A stretch of 64,000 bases of DNA from Corallococcus soli (GTDB lineage: Bacteria > Myxococcota > Myxococcia > Myxococcales > Myxococcaceae): contig NZ_JAAIYO010000002.1 in NCBI RefSeq assembly GCF_014930455.1, positions 1,013,051-1,077,050 on the forward strand, written 5' to 3'. Position numbers and translations under genes: made by a program. This document shows, in pieces, positions 19,801 to 30,256 of this stretch (its first letter is position 1; the number at the start of each line of letters is the position of its first letter). The notes below the pieces were generated by a model. The model saw only the letters and a program-made list of their open reading frames with translations, did not search any database and was not told where the DNA came from.

Positions 19801-22800
19801 GCTGCTGCGCCGCATCTCGGAGATCTACGCCACCGCGCTGGAGAACGCGGAGATGGCGTTCCTGTCCGCCACGCGCGCGCTGCGTGAGCTGCCGGAGGAT
19901 CCGCGCTCGCTGGAGCTGTGCGTCTCGCTGGTGGACAAGGCGGAGGCGCCGGAGGAGCTGTGCGCGGTGCTGATGGAGGTCGCGCCCAAGGCGGGCGACG
20001 CCGCCCGCGCGGAGCTGTACCGCGCGCTCGCGAGGCTCCAGGTGGACCTGGGCGAGCCGGCCGAGGCGCTGGCGTCGTGGAAGCGCGTCCTGGAGCTCAA
20101 GCCCACGGACAACGAGGCACTGGATGGCACCGCGCGGCTGGTGGCGTCGCAGGGCCGGCCGTCGGAGCTGCTGGAGGTGCTGCGCCGTCAGCTCGCGCTG
20201 TCGGAGGAGCCGGCGCGTCGCGCCACGGTGCTCTTCCAGATTGGCGCGCTGCAGGAGGAGCAGCTCAAGGACACGCTGGGGGCGCTGGCCACGTTCCGGC
20301 GCCTGCTGGAGCTCAAGCCGGATGACGCCGCCGCGCTCGCGCGGATGGAAGGGCTCTGCCAGACGCAGGAGCGCTGGCCGGAGCTCGCGGACGTCCTCGC
20401 GCGGCGCATCGCGCTGATGCCGACGGAGGAGGGGCTGGAGCTGAAGTTCCGCCTCGCGACGGTGCGCGAGTCCAAGTTGCTCGACAAGGTGGGCGCGCTC
20501 GCGCTGTACGGCGAGGTGCTGTCGGTGCAGCCCAACCACCCGGGCGCGGTGGGCCGGATGGAAGCGCTGGTGGCGCGCGAGCCCCAGAACCTGCTGGCGG
20601 TGGAGACGCTGCTGCGCGCCTTCCGTGCGAGCGGCGACGTCATGCGGCTGGCGCAGTTGATTGAGACGCGGGTGGGCGTGTCCCCGGACGCGGTCGAGCG
20701 CAAGCAACTGCTCGGCGAGCTGGCCACCCTGCGCGAGACGCAGGGCGAGAGCGAGCTGGCCTTCCTCGCGCTCTACCGCGGCTTCAAGGAGGACCCGAAC
20801 GACGGCGAGGTGCGCCGCCGGCTGGAGAACGCCACCGACGTCGCGGGCAGCTACGACGAGCTGGTGGTGCTCTACGAAGAGGCCCTGCCGCGCATCGCTG
20901 AGGCGGCGGACGCGGCCCAGGTGTGCCTCAAGCTGGGGCAGGTGCTGGAGACGCGCCTGCGCGACCCCGACCGAGCGGTGTCCTACTTCGAGCGCGCGCG
21001 CACGCTGCACGCCTCCGTGCAGGAGCGTTCGCTCGTCGCGTTGGATAGGCTCTACCTGCACCTGGAGGCGTGGCCGGAGCTGGCCGGCGTGCTGGAAGCG
21101 CTGGCGACCGGGGCGACCACCACGGCGGACAAGCTGGGCTTCCTCTTCCGCCTGGGGCAGCTCTACCAGGAGCGGCTGGACAGCCCGGACCGCGCGGCGA
21201 GCGCCTACGAGGCCATCCTCGCGCTGGAGCCGGGACACCTGGCGTCGGCGCGGCTGCTGGAGGGCATCTACGAGGGCGCGGGTGCGTCCGAGAAGCTCTA
21301 CGGCATCCTGAAGCTCCAGGCGGACAAGGTCGTCGGCAGCGAGCGCGACCGCGTGCTCGGCAAGATGGCGCAGGTGTCGGCCGAGGGGCTGTCGGACCTG
21401 GGCCGCTCAATCGAGCTGTACCGCGAGCTTCTGGCGAAGAACCCGCGCAACGAGCAGGTCTTCTCCGCGCTGGAGTCGCTGTACGAGCGGGCCGACCGTC
21501 CGCAGGACCTGCGCGAGCTGCTCGAAGGCCGCCTGGCCCTGACGTTGGATCCGCGCGAGGTGGTGCGCCTCAACGAGCGCCTGGGCCGCGTGGTGTACCG
21601 CCTGCTCAAGCAGCCGGAAGCGGCGGTGCCGTACTTCAAGGCGGCGCTGGACCGCGACGCGCGGCACCGGGGCGTGCTGGACACGCTGCGCGAGCTGTAC
21701 GACGAGACGGGCCAGCGCGAGGAGCTGGTGGGCGTGCTGCGCCGCCTCATCCCGCTGCAGGAGAACAGCGAGGGCGTGAAGGCGCTGCGCCTGCGGCTGG
21801 CGGAGGTGCTCGCGGGCATGGGCCGGCGCGAGGAGTCGCTGGACGCGGCCCGCCGCGCGCTGGAGGTCGAGCCGCACGTGGTCGCCGACCTGGAGCGCGT
21901 CTACGCGCTGTCCGTGTCGCTGCGCGCGTGGAACGACGCGGTGCGCGCCCTGGAGCTCAAGGTCCAGGTGCATCTGCAGACCGAGGAGCGTGACCCGGCC
22001 ATCGCCGCGTACTTCACGGTCGCGGAGCTGTGGGAAGGGCAGGGCGGCAAGCCCGAGCTCTCCGCGGGCGCGCTGGAGAAGGTGCTGGAGCTGGATCCGG
22101 CCAACCGCACGGCCTACGAGCGCGTGTGCACGCTGTACCGCACGCACAACGACTGGCGTGCGTACGCGACGGTGATGGACCGCTACATGCCCCACCTCGT
22201 CACCGACGAGGAGAAGCTGGCGGCCCTGCGCGAAATCGCCCGGGTGCAGGAAGAGCGCCTGGGCCAGAAGGACGTGGCCTTCCTGGCGCTGTGCCGCGCG
22301 CTGCAACTGGACGCGACGGAGGACGGCCTGCGCGAGGAGGTGGAGCGCCTCGCGGACGAGACGGGCAGCCACGAGGAGCTGGCGGCCGTGTACGAGGAGG
22401 TCGCGGACGAGCTGCCCCGCGGACCGCTCGCGGAGCGGCTGTACGTCACGCTGGCGCGCATCCACGACACGCGCCTGGATGATCCGCAGGCCGCCGAGGC
22501 CGCGTTCCGGAAGATCCTCGAGTTCGACCCCACCAACGCCACCGCGCTGGACGGGCTGGCGGCGGTGTTCCAGCGTCGCGGCCGGGACCGCGAGTACGTC
22601 GTCGCGCTGGAGCAGAAGCTGGAAGCGGCGGGCTCCATCGAGGCTCGCAAGGGCATCCTCAAGGAGATCGCCCGCGTCTGGGACGAGACGCTGGAGGACC
22701 CCATCGAAGCGGCCAGCGCCCTGTTGCGCGCGCTGGAGCTGGAGCCGGACCAGGAGACGCTCGGCGTCCTCACCCGCCTGTACCGGCGGGGCGGGGCCCA

Positions 22801-25800
22801 CCGCGACGTGGCCACCACGCTGCTGCGGGCGCGCGACCTCGCGTCGTCCGCCGAGGAGCGGGCGCGCATCCAGGTGGAGGTGGCGACCGTCTACGAGCGC
22901 GACCTGAAGGACGACGAGTCCGCGGTCTCCGCGTTCCGGATGGCGTTGGAGTTCGACCCCGTCAACCGCGAGGCATTGGAATCGCTGGAGCGGCTGCACA
23001 TCCGGTTGGATCAGCCGGCGGACCTGCTCGCCATCTATGAGCGGATGCTGGAGCTGAGCCAGGACTACCGCGAGAAGGTCCGCGTCCTGTTCCGCAGCGC
23101 GACCATCTGGGAGGACACGTACCAGAACCCGGCGAACGCGGACGCGTGCGTGGAGGGCGTGCTCTCCATCGACCCGCAGAACGTGCCGGCCATCAAGTCC
23201 CTCATCCGGCTGCGCCGCGCGCAGGCCCGGTGGGAGGACCTCATCTCCGCGTACGAGCGGCAGCTCGCGCTCGCCACCAGTCCGCAGGAGCAGGCGGAGC
23301 TGTACGTGGAGATCGGCAACGTCCAGTACCAGCAGCTCAAGGTGGTGGACCGCGCGGTGAACAGCTACCACGCGGCGCTCGCCACGGACCCCGAGTCCCG
23401 TCAGGCCCTGCACGCGCTGGGCAACCTCTACGAGCGCAGCGGCAACTGGCCCTTCGCGCTGGAGATGCTGCAGAAGGAAGCGCAGGTCGTGGGCAACGAC
23501 CCGGTGGCGGTGGAGCTGTGGCACCGCCTGGGGAAGATCAACGAGGACATGCTGTCGGACATGTCCAGCGCCCGGAACGCGTACCAGCAGGCGCTCGCCA
23601 TCGACCCGGGCCACCTGCCCACCATCCGCGCCCTCAAGGGCATCCAGGAGCAGGAGAAGGACTGGGGCGGCTACGAGCAGACGCTGCTGCAGGAAGCGCA
23701 GCAGACGGATGATCCGGCCGCCAAGGGCCGCGCCCTGCTGGACGTCGCGCGCTACCACGCGGAGACGCGCGAGGACCGCGAGGCGGCCACCCACTATTGG
23801 GAAGAGGCCCTCAAGCACATCCCGGACAGCCTGGAGGCGGCCCGGCCCCTGGCGGACGTCTACATCGCGCGCGAGGACTGGTCGTCCGCGGAGCGGATGC
23901 TCGACATCGTCACGCGCAAGATGGCGGAGAAGGCCATGGCGGAGAAGGACGCCGCCGTCGCCCAGGACCTCTGCCGCCAGCTGTACCGGCTGGGCTACGT
24001 GACGGAGAAGCTGGGCCGGCGCGACAAGGCGCTCAGCTCGTACGAGAAGGCCTACGGCCTGGACGCCACGTACCTGCCCGCGCTGGAGGGCTACGGCAAC
24101 CTGCTGGTGCAGGCGAAGCGGTACGAGGACGCGCTCAAGGTCTTCCAGACCATCCTCATCCACCACCGCGAGGAGCTGACGGACCTGGAGGTGGTGGAGG
24201 TCTACTGGCAGCTGGGTGACGTGCACGCCGCGCTCGGCCAGACGGACCGCGCGCAGAACCACTTCGAGAAGGCGATCGCCATTGATCCGCAGCACGAGCC
24301 GACGCTGCGGGCGCTGGTGGCGCTGATGGACAAGGCAGGCCGCTACGAGAAGTCCGCGGAGCTGCGCCAGGACCTCGTCAACAGCCTGGAGGGCGAGGCG
24401 AAGGTCAAGGTCTACCTGGAGCTGGGGCGCATCGCGCGGGACGAGCTGCACGACCCGTACATGGCCATCGACGCGTTCAGCGGCGCCCTCAAGACGCATC
24501 CGGAAGCGCCGGAGGTGATGGACGCGCTCTACCGCCTGCTGCGCGAGACGCGTCAGGGCCAGAAGGCCGCGGACGTGCTGGGGCGCATGCTGTCGCTGCC
24601 TGAGCTCGCGTCCGAGCCGCACAAGGCCAAGCGCGTGTGGTTCGCGCTGGGGGAGATCCGCCGCGACGAGCTGAAGGACGTGGAGGGCGCGACGCAGGCC
24701 TTCAACGCCGCGCTCGACCTGGACCACCGCTTCGTGGAGGCCTTCAGCGCGCTGGAGGCGCTGCTCGGTGGCGCGCGCCAGTGGAAGGTGCTGGAGGAGA
24801 ACTACACGCGCATGCTCTCGCGTCTGCCCAAGACGCCGGACACGCACCCCGCTCGCATGACGCTGTGGCGCGCCCTGGGCGACCTGTACCTCCAGGTGCT
24901 CAAGCATCCGGAGGGCGCGGTGGCCGCCTACGGCGTCGCGGCGAAGGGCATGCCGGACGACGCGGGCATCCAGGAGACGTTCGCGGAGGTCGCCGGTCAG
25001 ATGCCGGGCCGCGAGGAAGAGGCCATCGTCGCGCTGCGCCGCGCGCTGCCGAACACGGAGAACCCGCGCAAGGTGGTGGGCCATCTGGTGCGGCTGTCCG
25101 CGGTGCGCAAGGACTACGACGCCGCGTGGCTCGCGGCGCAGGCCGTGTCGGGGCTGCTGGGCGAGGCAGGGGAGGACGAGCAGGAGATCCTCACCAAGCT
25201 GGGGCCCTACGCGAAGAAGAAGGAACTGGCGCAGCGTCCGCTGACGGACCGGCTGTGGCAGACGGCGCTCTTCCACCCGAAGGTGCGGGGACCGCTGTCG
25301 GAGCTGTTGGGGCTGCTCTTCGAGAAGGCGGGACACCTGTACGCGGTGCCCTTCCCGCAGTACCAACTGGTCCCGAAGCGCCACCGCATCGACGTGGCGA
25401 CGGCGCAGGAGTACCACGTCAACCACTACCGCTACGTCGCGCGGCTCTTCAACATGGAGGCGGTGGAGCTGTACTCGCCCTTCCTCGTAGCCACGCGCGA
25501 GCGGCTGGCGAAGCGCTCCAACGAACCGGCCCCCGAGCCGCTCGTGAACGTGGACCTGCTCCAGACGCATCCCGCGTGCGTGCGTGTGGGCGGCAAGTAC
25601 TTCGCGGAGCAGGGACAGAAGGAGGTGTACTACCTCCTGGGCCGGACGCTGGCCCTGGCCCGTCCGGAGCTGGCGTTCAGCCAGCGCGTCGCCCCCGAGC
25701 GGCTGGAGGCGGTGGTGCAGGCCGCGCTCAGCCTGGTGGTGGGCAATGTGCGCTTCACGGTGGATCCGCGGCTGGTGGACGTGGAGCGGCAGCTGCTCCA

Positions 25801-26107
25801 CAAGAGCCTGAGCGAGCCGGACCGGGCCGCCCTGGCCAAGGTCGCCAGGGCCTACCTGCCCACGGCGACGCCGCAGGATGTGCGCAACTGGTTGGAGGGT
25901 GCGGAGCTCACCGCGTCGCGCGCGGGCCTCTTCGCCGCGGGCGAGCTGGAGCCCGTGCGCCGCATGGTCCAGGGGGAGACGGGGTCGTCGTTCCGCGTCC
26001 CCTCCCGCACAAAGCTGCGGGAGTTGTTGGTGTTTGCGACGTCCGAAGACTTGCAGGAGCTGCGTGTGGCTGTAGGCACACACGTGGAAGTGCAGGCTCG
26101 AAAATAG
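13832..26107 (+). CDS. gltI: Giant TPR gliding protein GltI (AgmK)
   Basis: 4,091 residues from the ATG at 13832; the frame opens 29 codons earlier but the preceding codons overlap the hairpin and look non-coding. There is no signal peptide or membrane helix, so it is probably cytoplasmic. Nearly the whole length is repeated helix-turn-helix units of TPR type, with motifs such as [41 protein letters not shown] and [20 protein letters not shown] recurring every 35-45 residues. Only the last 400 or so residues are non-repetitive ([18 protein letters not shown] and beyond). M. xanthus AgmK/GltI is likewise a TPR protein of nearly 4,000 residues next to agmX/gltJ and associates with moving focal adhesions. 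It probably acts as a scaffold between the motor and cytoplasmic regulators. The SD is weak (GAG only). Confidence 0.88.
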   Translation: MELPSTPARPTLRVTDDRSFVETEAALEKSGRVEELIRLYEGRSRDVPTEEAARLLCRAAELAHERQRNAARAEDLLKRALLVAKDPMPALRGLKRLHEIRQDSAALVDVLERLGAATQGEESAGHYLKAADLYEQKLFRRDRAVLCLQRAARVKPDRATFRRVRQLLLSEERFQPAFEALQRERAALGDAGMAEEYAGLAERLVDDPTEHALAQQVLDVARELDPQNARAEKATRAMQRFEQVWRDKVRMLRGMSLEERDRKSAARLSLLVAKLFAWYDPTAAAKVKEALDRCFLLWPGMPEALTLIERMAARAGDHAPAIAQLEAMAGEARDRTAQVDLWLRVGTLKLGRMNDAAGALVAFEKAVAADPSRADAASLAAELMLGQERYLEAVATLERYLGTVKDRSQQASLRLRLADLCMQQLKDPDAARGHLEEALKLEPTNALAAFQLSRLLADDEKLDEVLPLLELAMLAPRPRAERVAFCEALALMFEEQENERGAFEVLARALELEPGRPLLLNTVVEHAEKANAQPALAHALLRAAQAAAPPAVAVALWRHLAQLLQGPLADPVRAEAAWREVLSRVPGDSAASEAVKSLQAAAALADDPKTRLETDIARREASGAPPEELEALVRQWVQLAPEDAQAVQRLQALCVALSKFDEAASLAAKLATLAESQLERNEWTARQAKLYAERLNRQSDAADLFLALLAENVSTGVVVGGLERLAAGGVRTVELTEALANHYGRTGDHQRQVAALQQQLDSTTDAATRKRLLTVLASIHEKQLADSRAAFDTRLRMVREEPRDEAGRAETARLARDLSAHAELGRVLRTLATEAEDPTLAVQLLSEASVLAEEGGMAAEAITALEAALSRAPEAPQVLQRLVRLYGRAGRSADAETLLRKRIHATRGPERLELLLRLVELNVELGRPLQAAEALQSAITHGAEEGRHLPRLAELYEKAGMDRELGDTLARMIGLAETAGDADHVSRLKLRRAQLLQGSQDGSAEAVQSYADLLRQRPSDPDALAALEAMLASGPSREAAARALIPAYERTKEHRKLVATLDVLAEVARDDAGRVQALRSAAQVHLAHLRQPELAFASLARALRMAPADAGLRAAARQAAEDADSLDSFAEIISELTEEGDVGPARAALLRELAEVQEKKLDDRPGAVKALRALLALEPGNLDSLRALQRLHRAGEEWAALAEVLEKLAAASQEPADQLVCLREAALLHEAKLTDKESAAAAWRAIAERDPAQREAATALDRLYTDLNRSKDLAWTLALRRNQEGQSPQGREVSFRLAELLRTELDDANAALGLYKRILTEDPGHPGARAALEAWVKAAVPTSGAALEVLDKVLEQVGDHARRVALRETRMESALTVEKIILAGEIRRIYERDMQQPSLAFMAAVKAFANGLDREGVRPDLERLARETGSHEVLAEIYESAAVDLTSGDPVALEMLRRAAELRESLDQPEEATRLWKNLLMDAPQDRQALEALSRLYEKGQNAKSLSEVYARQAQLATDPETRLGLLLKAGEAYASSGEDAKAIEVLRSALALRMVPEGLLALDKLYAKTRRFVEQADVLDQLAELAPDEPGRRAYLLRRAQLLEKEVGPSEALPVYRRLLELSPGDGQVVAGLERLLAHDGPRLEAARLLEPVYRGLNDTRKLVDVLEVLLPGVPPEKRLERLQEIAILREGLGQTSLAFVARLRAFNEQPAEATVRDELERLAADSGSFEEVGAAYEDQLERDPAEPLAGDLWRRLAAIYDNRLKRYDLAVRAWEQVSRRDPMNKTVLEAIARVHRRTGAHRELALVMRRQVAAEGNPASQVNLLFELAHLAEETLADKSLSAQAYREVLERRPENANALKLLGRVLADMERWAELAQHVEREIQMADARDAQEEASDLRVRLGRLKVSRLDDPRGALELYQAVLARRAGHPGAVGALEELARSESPLRGAAASALEPVFASVGNHLKQVEMLESRASAEAVPQERAALLRRISEIYATALENAEMAFLSATRALRELPEDPRSLELCVSLVDKAEAPEELCAVLMEVAPKAGDAARAELYRALARLQVDLGEPAEALASWKRVLELKPTDNEALDGTARLVASQGRPSELLEVLRRQLALSEEPARRATVLFQIGALQEEQLKDTLGALATFRRLLELKPDDAAALARMEGLCQTQERWPELADVLARRIALMPTEEGLELKFRLATVRESKLLDKVGALALYGEVLSVQPNHPGAVGRMEALVAREPQNLLAVETLLRAFRASGDVMRLAQLIETRVGVSPDAVERKQLLGELATLRETQGESELAFLALYRGFKEDPNDGEVRRRLENATDVAGSYDELVVLYEEALPRIAEAADAAQVCLKLGQVLETRLRDPDRAVSYFERARTLHASVQERSLVALDRLYLHLEAWPELAGVLEALATGATTTADKLGFLFRLGQLYQERLDSPDRAASAYEAILALEPGHLASARLLEGIYEGAGASEKLYGILKLQADKVVGSERDRVLGKMAQVSAEGLSDLGRSIELYRELLAKNPRNEQVFSALESLYERADRPQDLRELLEGRLALTLDPREVVRLNERLGRVVYRLLKQPEAAVPYFKAALDRDARHRGVLDTLRELYDETGQREELVGVLRRLIPLQENSEGVKALRLRLAEVLAGMGRREESLDAARRALEVEPHVVADLERVYALSVSLRAWNDAVRALELKVQVHLQTEERDPAIAAYFTVAELWEGQGGKPELSAGALEKVLELDPANRTAYERVCTLYRTHNDWRAYATVMDRYMPHLVTDEEKLAALREIARVQEERLGQKDVAFLALCRALQLDATEDGLREEVERLADETGSHEELAAVYEEVADELPRGPLAERLYVTLARIHDTRLDDPQAAEAAFRKILEFDPTNATALDGLAAVFQRRGRDREYVVALEQKLEAAGSIEARKGILKEIARVWDETLEDPIEAASALLRALELEPDQETLGVLTRLYRRGGAHRDVATTLLRARDLASSAEERARIQVEVATVYERDLKDDESAVSAFRMALEFDPVNREALESLERLHIRLDQPADLLAIYERMLELSQDYREKVRVLFRSATIWEDTYQNPANADACVEGVLSIDPQNVPAIKSLIRLRRAQARWEDLISAYERQLALATSPQEQAELYVEIGNVQYQQLKVVDRAVNSYHAALATDPESRQALHALGNLYERSGNWPFALEMLQKEAQVVGNDPVAVELWHRLGKINEDMLSDMSSARNAYQQALAIDPGHLPTIRALKGIQEQEKDWGGYEQTLLQEAQQTDDPAAKGRALLDVARYHAETREDREAATHYWEEALKHIPDSLEAARPLADVYIAREDWSSAERMLDIVTRKMAEKAMAEKDAAVAQDLCRQLYRLGYVTEKLGRRDKALSSYEKAYGLDATYLPALEGYGNLLVQAKRYEDALKVFQTILIHHREELTDLEVVEVYWQLGDVHAALGQTDRAQNHFEKAIAIDPQHEPTLRALVALMDKAGRYEKSAELRQDLVNSLEGEAKVKVYLELGRIARDELHDPYMAIDAFSGALKTHPEAPEVMDALYRLLRETRQGQKAADVLGRMLSLPELASEPHKAKRVWFALGEIRRDELKDVEGATQAFNAALDLDHRFVEAFSALEALLGGARQWKVLEENYTRMLSRLPKTPDTHPARMTLWRALGDLYLQVLKHPEGAVAAYGVAAKGMPDDAGIQETFAEVAGQMPGREEEAIVALRRALPNTENPRKVVGHLVRLSAVRKDYDAAWLAAQAVSGLLGEAGEDEQEILTKLGPYAKKKELAQRPLTDRLWQTALFHPKVRGPLSELLGLLFEKAGHLYAVPFPQYQLVPKRHRIDVATAQEYHVNHYRYVARLFNMEAVELYSPFLVATRERLAKRSNEPAPEPLVNVDLLQTHPACVRVGGKYFAEQGQKEVYYLLGRTLALARPELAFSQRVAPERLEAVVQAALSLVVGNVRFTVDPRLVDVERQLLHKSLSEPDRAALAKVARAYLPTATPQDVRNWLEGAELTASRAGLFAAGELEPVRRMVQGETGSSFRVPSRTKLRELLVFATSEDLQELRVAVGTHVEVQARK

Positions 26108-26243
26108 TGCCCTCAGACCGGCGCGAGGGTTCAAGCGTTGAAAGCAGGCGGGCGTTCAAGGCGGGTGTCCTTGATCTCACCCGGTGGCCACTTCTACGAT
26201 TCCGACGGGATTTCGCCCGTCATTTCTGAGGCTTACGGGAACG

Positions 26244-28328
26244 ATGCGTTTCGTCTGCGACAGCTGCCGCGCGCAGTACATGATCAGCGACGACAAGATT
26301 GGCCCCAAGGGGGTCAAGCTTCGTTGCAAGAAGTGTGGTCACACCATCCTGGTGAGGCCCGCCGGAGCATCGGCGGGGAAGGAGGGAGGGGCGGACACCC
26401 CCGCGGCCACGGAAGCGAAGGCTGGCGCGGCGGACTCCAACGCGCCCCGCATCGTCGAGTCGTCCGGAACGGGGCTGCCCGCCACACTGGGCACGCCGCC
26501 CGAAGGCGGCCTCTTCACGGACGTGGAAGAGGATGAGATTGGCGCCGTCTTCGACCAGGTCCTGAGCACGGGTTCGCAGAAGGCGCAGGCCCGCGACGCG
26601 GAAGCCGAAGCCGTGAAGGCCGCGAAGGCCGAAACGGTGCGCAAGCTCGCGGAAGCCGAGGCGGCCGAGCCCTCGCCGGACGACGCGAAGGCCGCGGCGT
26701 CGCACGAGTGGTACGTCGCCATCGACGAGAAGCAGGTGGGCCCCTGGTCGGTGGAGAAGGTGAAGGACGCCTGGGACCGGGGCGAGGTGGGCCCCGACAA
26801 TCTCTGCTGGCGTTCGAGCTTCAGCGACTGGATTCCACTCTCGGAGACGGCGGAGCTGGCGTCGGTGCTGGCGCCGCGTCCAGCGAAGCCGGTCATCGTC
26901 GCGCCCGCGCCGGTCTCCACGTCGTCGCCGACGATTGCCGCGGGACCGGTGGAGTCCGCCTTCAGCGCGGGCAGCACCCGTCCGGGCCTGGGCGGCGGTT
27001 CCACCGCGCCGGATGAGCCGGTGGGCTGGAAGCCCTCTGCCGCGAGCGTGCTGGCCTCGCTGGTGAAGGAGGAGAACGACGCCCTCACCAAGCCGCCTCC
27101 GCGTCCGGCGCCCTCGCTGGATCGCGAGCCGCTGTCGCAGTCACGTCTGCTGGACGTGCCCATGCCGCCGCCGGAGCCGAAGTCGTCTCCGGCCATGATG
27201 GGGGCGGCTCCGGGGATGGCCGCGCCCGCCGCCTACGCGCCGCAGCCGCAGGGCTATGCGCCGCAGCCGCAGGGCTACGCGCCGCAGCAGCCCGTGCCGC
27301 AGTACGCACAGCAGCCCCAGGGGTATCCCCAGCAGCAGGCGCAGATGCCCTACGGGCAGCAGCCCCAGGGCTACCCGCCTCCGGGCTATCCCGCGGCCTA
27401 TCCGCCGCCCGCGGCGGCTCCCACGGGCTCCAAGGGCCGCACGGGGATGCTGGTCGCTGTGACGGCGGGGGTGCTGGTGATCGCGGTGGCTGCGGTCGTC
27501 GCGCTCACGCGAGGCTCTTCGACCGAGCGCTCCCCGGAGGCACCGGCCCAGGTGGCGACGCGCCCGGCGGAGCTGCCGCCCATGCCGCCGCCTCCCGCGG
27601 TGGCGCAGCCTCCACCCGCGGCCGTCGCGGCGACCGCGCCCGCCGCGGCGCCGGTGGAAGGCACTCCGGCGGCGGGAACGCCTGCTGCTGCTGGGACCGC
27701 TCCAGCCACCGCGCCTGCGGTGGCTGCGGCTCCGGCCGCAGCGACGCCGCCTCCCGCCGTGGTGACGCCGCCTCCCGCGACCCCGCCCAACACGGCGACG
27801 GTGGTGGCGAAGGTGGAGCCGCGAAACCAGCGGCGTCCTGGTTCTGGCAACAGCGGCAGCCGCCAGCGTGAGGATGACGGGGAGGCGATCACCGTGTCGA
27901 AACCCTCGGCCGCGCCTGCCGCGGCCTCAGGGGACGACGACTTCGACGAGCTGTTCGGCACGAAGAAGACGCCGGCCAGCACGAAGCCGGCGGGCAAGAC
28001 GACGACCACCGCCTACATCCCGCCCGAGCCGGGTGGCGGCACGCTGGATCGCCTCCAGCAGTCGGACATCATGCAGGTGGTGCTGAACAACAAGCCGGCC
28101 ATCGTGAAGTGCGTGAACGAGCAGAAGCAGAAGGACCCGTCGCTCAGCGGCAAGCTGGTGATGCGCTGGACGGTCCAGCCGAGTGGCAAGACGAGCAGCG
28201 TGTCGTGCCGCACGGATGAGTTCCGAACGAGCCACATGGCGACCTGCATCACCGGCCTCATCAAGGGGTGGTCCTTCCCGAAGCACCAGAAGCAGGGCGA
28301 CCCCATCGACTTCCCGTTCACGTTCTGA
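26244..28328 (+). CDS. gltJ: Inner-membrane gliding protein GltJ (AgmX), zinc-ribbon and GYF domains
   Basis: 694 residues; the ATG at 26244 directly opens an MJ0042-type zinc ribbon (CDSC and CKKC within residues 5-32) and follows GGGA. Then: a charged linker; a GYF-like domain at about 155-205 (EWYVAIDEKQVGPWSVEKV, DNLCWRSSFSDWIPL); a Pro/Gln-rich linker with repeated PQPQGYA units (about 330-395); one transmembrane helix (about 402-424); a periplasmic Pro/Ala-rich stretch; and a TonB-like AgmX/PglI C-terminal domain (about 600-694) with paired cysteines. In M. xanthus the cytoplasmic zinc ribbon of GltJ is reported to bind the polarity GTPase MglA and the GYF domain to act as a switch in adhesion assembly and release. 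The gene closes the glt operon. Confidence 0.92.
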   Translation: MRFVCDSCRAQYMISDDKIGPKGVKLRCKKCGHTILVRPAGASAGKEGGADTPAATEAKAGAADSNAPRIVESSGTGLPATLGTPPEGGLFTDVEEDEIGAVFDQVLSTGSQKAQARDAEAEAVKAAKAETVRKLAEAEAAEPSPDDAKAAASHEWYVAIDEKQVGPWSVEKVKDAWDRGEVGPDNLCWRSSFSDWIPLSETAELASVLAPRPAKPVIVAPAPVSTSSPTIAAGPVESAFSAGSTRPGLGGGSTAPDEPVGWKPSAASVLASLVKEENDALTKPPPRPAPSLDREPLSQSRLLDVPMPPPEPKSSPAMMGAAPGMAAPAAYAPQPQGYAPQPQGYAPQQPVPQYAQQPQGYPQQQAQMPYGQQPQGYPPPGYPAAYPPPAAAPTGSKGRTGMLVAVTAGVLVIAVAAVVALTRGSSTERSPEAPAQVATRPAELPPMPPPPAVAQPPPAAVAATAPAAAPVEGTPAAGTPAAAGTAPATAPAVAAAPAAATPPPAVVTPPPATPPNTATVVAKVEPRNQRRPGSGNSGSRQREDDGEAITVSKPSAAPAAASGDDDFDELFGTKKTPASTKPAGKTTTTAYIPPEPGGGTLDRLQQSDIMQVVLNNKPAIVKCVNEQKQKDPSLSGKLVMRWTVQPSGKTSSVSCRTDEFRTSHMATCITGLIKGWSFPKHQKQGDPIDFPFTF

Positions 28329-28337
28329 AATGGAAGC

Positions 28338-28371
28338 GCGACATCGCCGCCAGATATGACGGCGATGTCGC
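28338..28371 (+). terminator. Terminator hairpin after gltJ
   Basis: A perfect 12-bp stem (GCGACATCGCCG / CGGCGATGTCGC) with a 10-nt loop begins 9 bases after the gltJ stop. No U-tract follows. It most likely ends the glt transcript. Confidence 0.6.
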
Positions 28372-28453
28372 TGTGGCGTGCGGTGGGTTTGTGCGCTTTT
28401 GTGAACAGTGAATTTCCCTGGGGCGGTGTCGTAGGAAGGTCGGTCGACACTCG

Positions 28454-28483
28454 TTGACACGTCTGGAGCGAGAGGACTAAAGC
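28454..28483 (+). promoter_or_regulatory. Candidate promoter of the cysteine-rich lipoprotein gene
   Basis: A consensus -35 TTGACA (28454-28459) is followed after 17-18 bp by CTAAAG/TAAAGC as a weak -10. A transcript from here would have a leader of about 70-75 nt that includes the 28500-28533 hairpin. Confidence 0.4.
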
Positions 28484-28499
28484 CCGCTCGACTTCAATA

Positions 28500-28533
28500 C
28501 CCGGTGCCTGGAGTTGTGGCCGGAGGCACCGGG
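28500..28533 (+). promoter_or_regulatory. 5' leader hairpin before cysteine-rich lipoprotein
   Basis: A perfect 10-bp inverted repeat (CCCGGTGCCT / AGGCACCGGG) with a 14-nt loop lies 14 bases before a strong AGGAGGA ribosome-binding site (28548-28554). It would form in the 5' leader and could stabilise the mRNA or affect ribosome access. Confidence 0.45.
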
Positions 28534-28562
28534 CGACGTACCAATCCAGGAGGAAGTTCCGA

Positions 28563-29453
28563 ATGCAGCTTCGCAAGATGATGGTGATGCTCGCCGCGGT
28601 GAGCACGATGAGCCTGGCGCTGACCGCCTGTGGCGATGACGCGACGACGACCGAGTCGTGTTCGGCCGATACCGACTGCGCCTCCGGCTTCTGCAACACG
28701 GCCGCGGGCGTGTGCATGGACACCTGCGAGAGCGGCTCGGACTGCCCCGACGCGGAGAAGAACTGCGCCCCGCTCCAGGGTTCGACCAACACGGCGAAGG
28801 TCTGCCAGTGCGCGACCTCTGAGCTCTGCAACTCGCAGAACGGCACCACGGGCCAGGTCTGCGGCACCGTGTCCAAGCGCTGCGAAGAGCCCGGCACCAA
28901 CACCGGCTGCGACAGCAACAGCGACTGCGCCGCAGGCGAGACCTGCAACACGTCCACCGGCGTGTGCACCCCTCCCACCACGACGAGCTGCTCCGGCACG
29001 GGTCAGACGACCTGCGCGTACGGCAGCTTCTGCGGCGGTACCACCTGCGAGGCGGTTCCTGCTCCTACCTGCTCCAATCTTCAGGGCAAGCCGGCCGCCA
29101 GCTTCGATCCGGCCACGGGTACGGGCTACGTCATCTACAACGTGACCAAGGAGATCTTCGGCACGGCCTGCGGTTCGGACACGACGTCTCAGACCGTGAA
29201 GGCCCGCGTCTCGTTCTACTCCAAGAACGCGGATCTCCCTTCGTCGAAGGAAGGACTCAACGGCTTCTTCTATGTGCGGACCAATGGCAGCGAGCTGAAT
29301 GGCGTTCCGCTCAGCAACGGGTACACGCGGTCGGCAGATTCCCGCAGCGCCTCTCTGTCGGTCAATCTCTGCACCGCCGCAGGTGACAGTCAGATTGTGC
29401 TCGGCTTCTACTTCACGGGTGGCAACGGCTACTGCGCGACGCTGACGAAGTAG
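28563..29453 (+). CDS. Cysteine-rich secreted lipoprotein
   Basis: 296 residues. The lipobox LTAC puts lipidated Cys at position 23, followed by Gly-Asp-Asp; Asp is not at +2, so outer-membrane sorting is plausible. Residues 30-165 hold repeated cysteine modules of the type CSADTDCASGFCNTAAGVC, CDSNSDCAAGETCN and CAYGSFCGGTTCE. These are typical of myxobacterial surface lipoproteins, with spacing that would allow several disulfides. Residues from about 175 form a separate beta-rich domain with two Cys pairs (SNLQGKPAASFDPATGTGY, GFYFTGGNGYCATL). The start is supported by AGGAGGA eight bases upstream. It has its own candidate promoter and terminator and is not part of the glt operon. Function unknown; adhesion or surface binding would fit the fold type. 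Confidence 0.75.
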   Translation: MQLRKMMVMLAAVSTMSLALTACGDDATTTESCSADTDCASGFCNTAAGVCMDTCESGSDCPDAEKNCAPLQGSTNTAKVCQCATSELCNSQNGTTGQVCGTVSKRCEEPGTNTGCDSNSDCAAGETCNTSTGVCTPPTTTSCSGTGQTTCAYGSFCGGTTCEAVPAPTCSNLQGKPAASFDPATGTGYVIYNVTKEIFGTACGSDTTSQTVKARVSFYSKNADLPSSKEGLNGFFYVRTNGSELNGVPLSNGYTRSADSRSASLSVNLCTAAGDSQIVLGFYFTGGNGYCATLTK

Positions 29454-29495
29454 GCTCGTCCCGTCCGTATCTGGGCCTCTGAACGAGTCCAGCAG

Positions 29496-29526
29496 GCCCT
29501 GCCCCCAATTCGCGTGGGGGCAGGGC
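29496..29526 (+). terminator. Rho-independent-like terminator
   Basis: A perfect 11-bp GC-rich stem (GCCCTGCCCCC / GGGGGCAGGGC) with a 9-nt loop is followed by TTCGTTCGTT. It lies 43 bases after the cysteine-rich lipoprotein stop. Confidence 0.75.
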
Positions 29527-29643
29527 TTCGTTCGTTGAGGGCTTCGTCCAGGTTCTCTGCGGCCCCTTGAATTAATTCTGATGCCCCGCGTTTTCTTGAG
29601 TGGAAGTTCGAGACTCCTCCCAACTTCTGGAAAGAAAAAGACC

Positions 29644-30171
29644 ATGTCCAAAGTCCCGTTCCGCGTTCTTGCCCTTTGCCTGCTTGTTGGCAGCCCTGTG
29701 ATGGCTGCTGACCGGACCAATGATGTCAAGCTGGCCTGCCCGACGGGTACAAAGCAGTTTGGTGGCCGCGAGACCATGACGGACCGCGGGGTGTTCTGCG
29801 TGAAGAACAAGACGGAGGGTCGCCTGCCCATCGCGCATGGCCCCTACGTCAGCTACCACCCGAACGGTCAGAAGAAGGTCGTCGGCCAGCACACCGACGG
29901 GGGCCAGTCAGGGCTCTGGACCTTCTTCGACGCGAACGGAGTGAAGACGGACGAGATTGAGTTCTCGGGTGGCAACTACCATGGGCGTCGGACGCACTTC
30001 TTCGCGACCGGCCAGAAGAAATCCGAAGAGAGCTGGGCGAAGGGCCTGCAGGATGGCGTTGCGGTGGCTTTTGCCGAGAACGGGCAGAAGGTCGCAGAGT
30101 CGCAGTACCGCCAGGGCCAGCTCCTGAGCAAGCAGTCGTTCGAGAATGGCCAGCCCGTTTCCGTGAAGTAG
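29644..30171 (+). CDS. Exported MORN/YwqK-like repeat protein
   Basis: 175 residues from the ATG at 29644, which begins a signal peptide (MSKVPFRVLALCLLVGSPVMA, cleaved before ADRT) after GGAAAG. The mature part contains five or so tandem 20-24-residue beta-hairpin repeats of the MORN/YwqK type: GPYVSYHPNGQKKVVGQH, GLWTFFDANGVKTDEIEF, GRRTHFFATGQKKSEESW, GVAVAFAENGQKVAESQY, with the xxNGQKK turn conserved. Such proteins are often called YwqK-family antitoxins, but no toxin lies beside this one and export argues against that role. It is a single gene between two terminators. Probably a periplasmic or surface binding protein. Confidence 0.75.
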   Translation: MSKVPFRVLALCLLVGSPVMAADRTNDVKLACPTGTKQFGGRETMTDRGVFCVKNKTEGRLPIAHGPYVSYHPNGQKKVVGQHTDGGQSGLWTFFDANGVKTDEIEFSGGNYHGRRTHFFATGQKKSEESWAKGLQDGVAVAFAENGQKVAESQYRQGQLLSKQSFENGQPVSVK

Positions 30172-30182
30172 CCCAGGGCAAG

Positions 30183-30213
30183 GACGGCTTCCTGCTCCTA
30201 CCGGGAAGCCGTC
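30183..30213 (+). terminator. Terminator hairpin after the MORN-like gene
   Basis: A 10-bp stem (GACGGCTTCC / GGAAGCCGTC) with an 11-nt loop begins 12 bases after the stop codon, followed by GAGGGGCTTTCCC. Confidence 0.6.
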
Positions 30214-30256
30214 GAGGGGCTTTCCCTCCGCCTCCGGTCCGGTTAGGAACATAGGT

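Noticed and set aside
13808..21238. A 2,476-codon open frame antisense to gltI, with a similar one at 21407-26134
   Set aside because: Both are shadows of GC-rich codon bias opposite a long TPR gene; the translations are Arg/Leu/His/Gln low-complexity with no domain, and gltI on the plus strand explains the region fully.
29644..30171. MORN-like protein as a YwqK antitoxin of a toxin-antitoxin pair
   Set aside because: It has a signal peptide and stands alone between terminators, with no toxin gene next to it.
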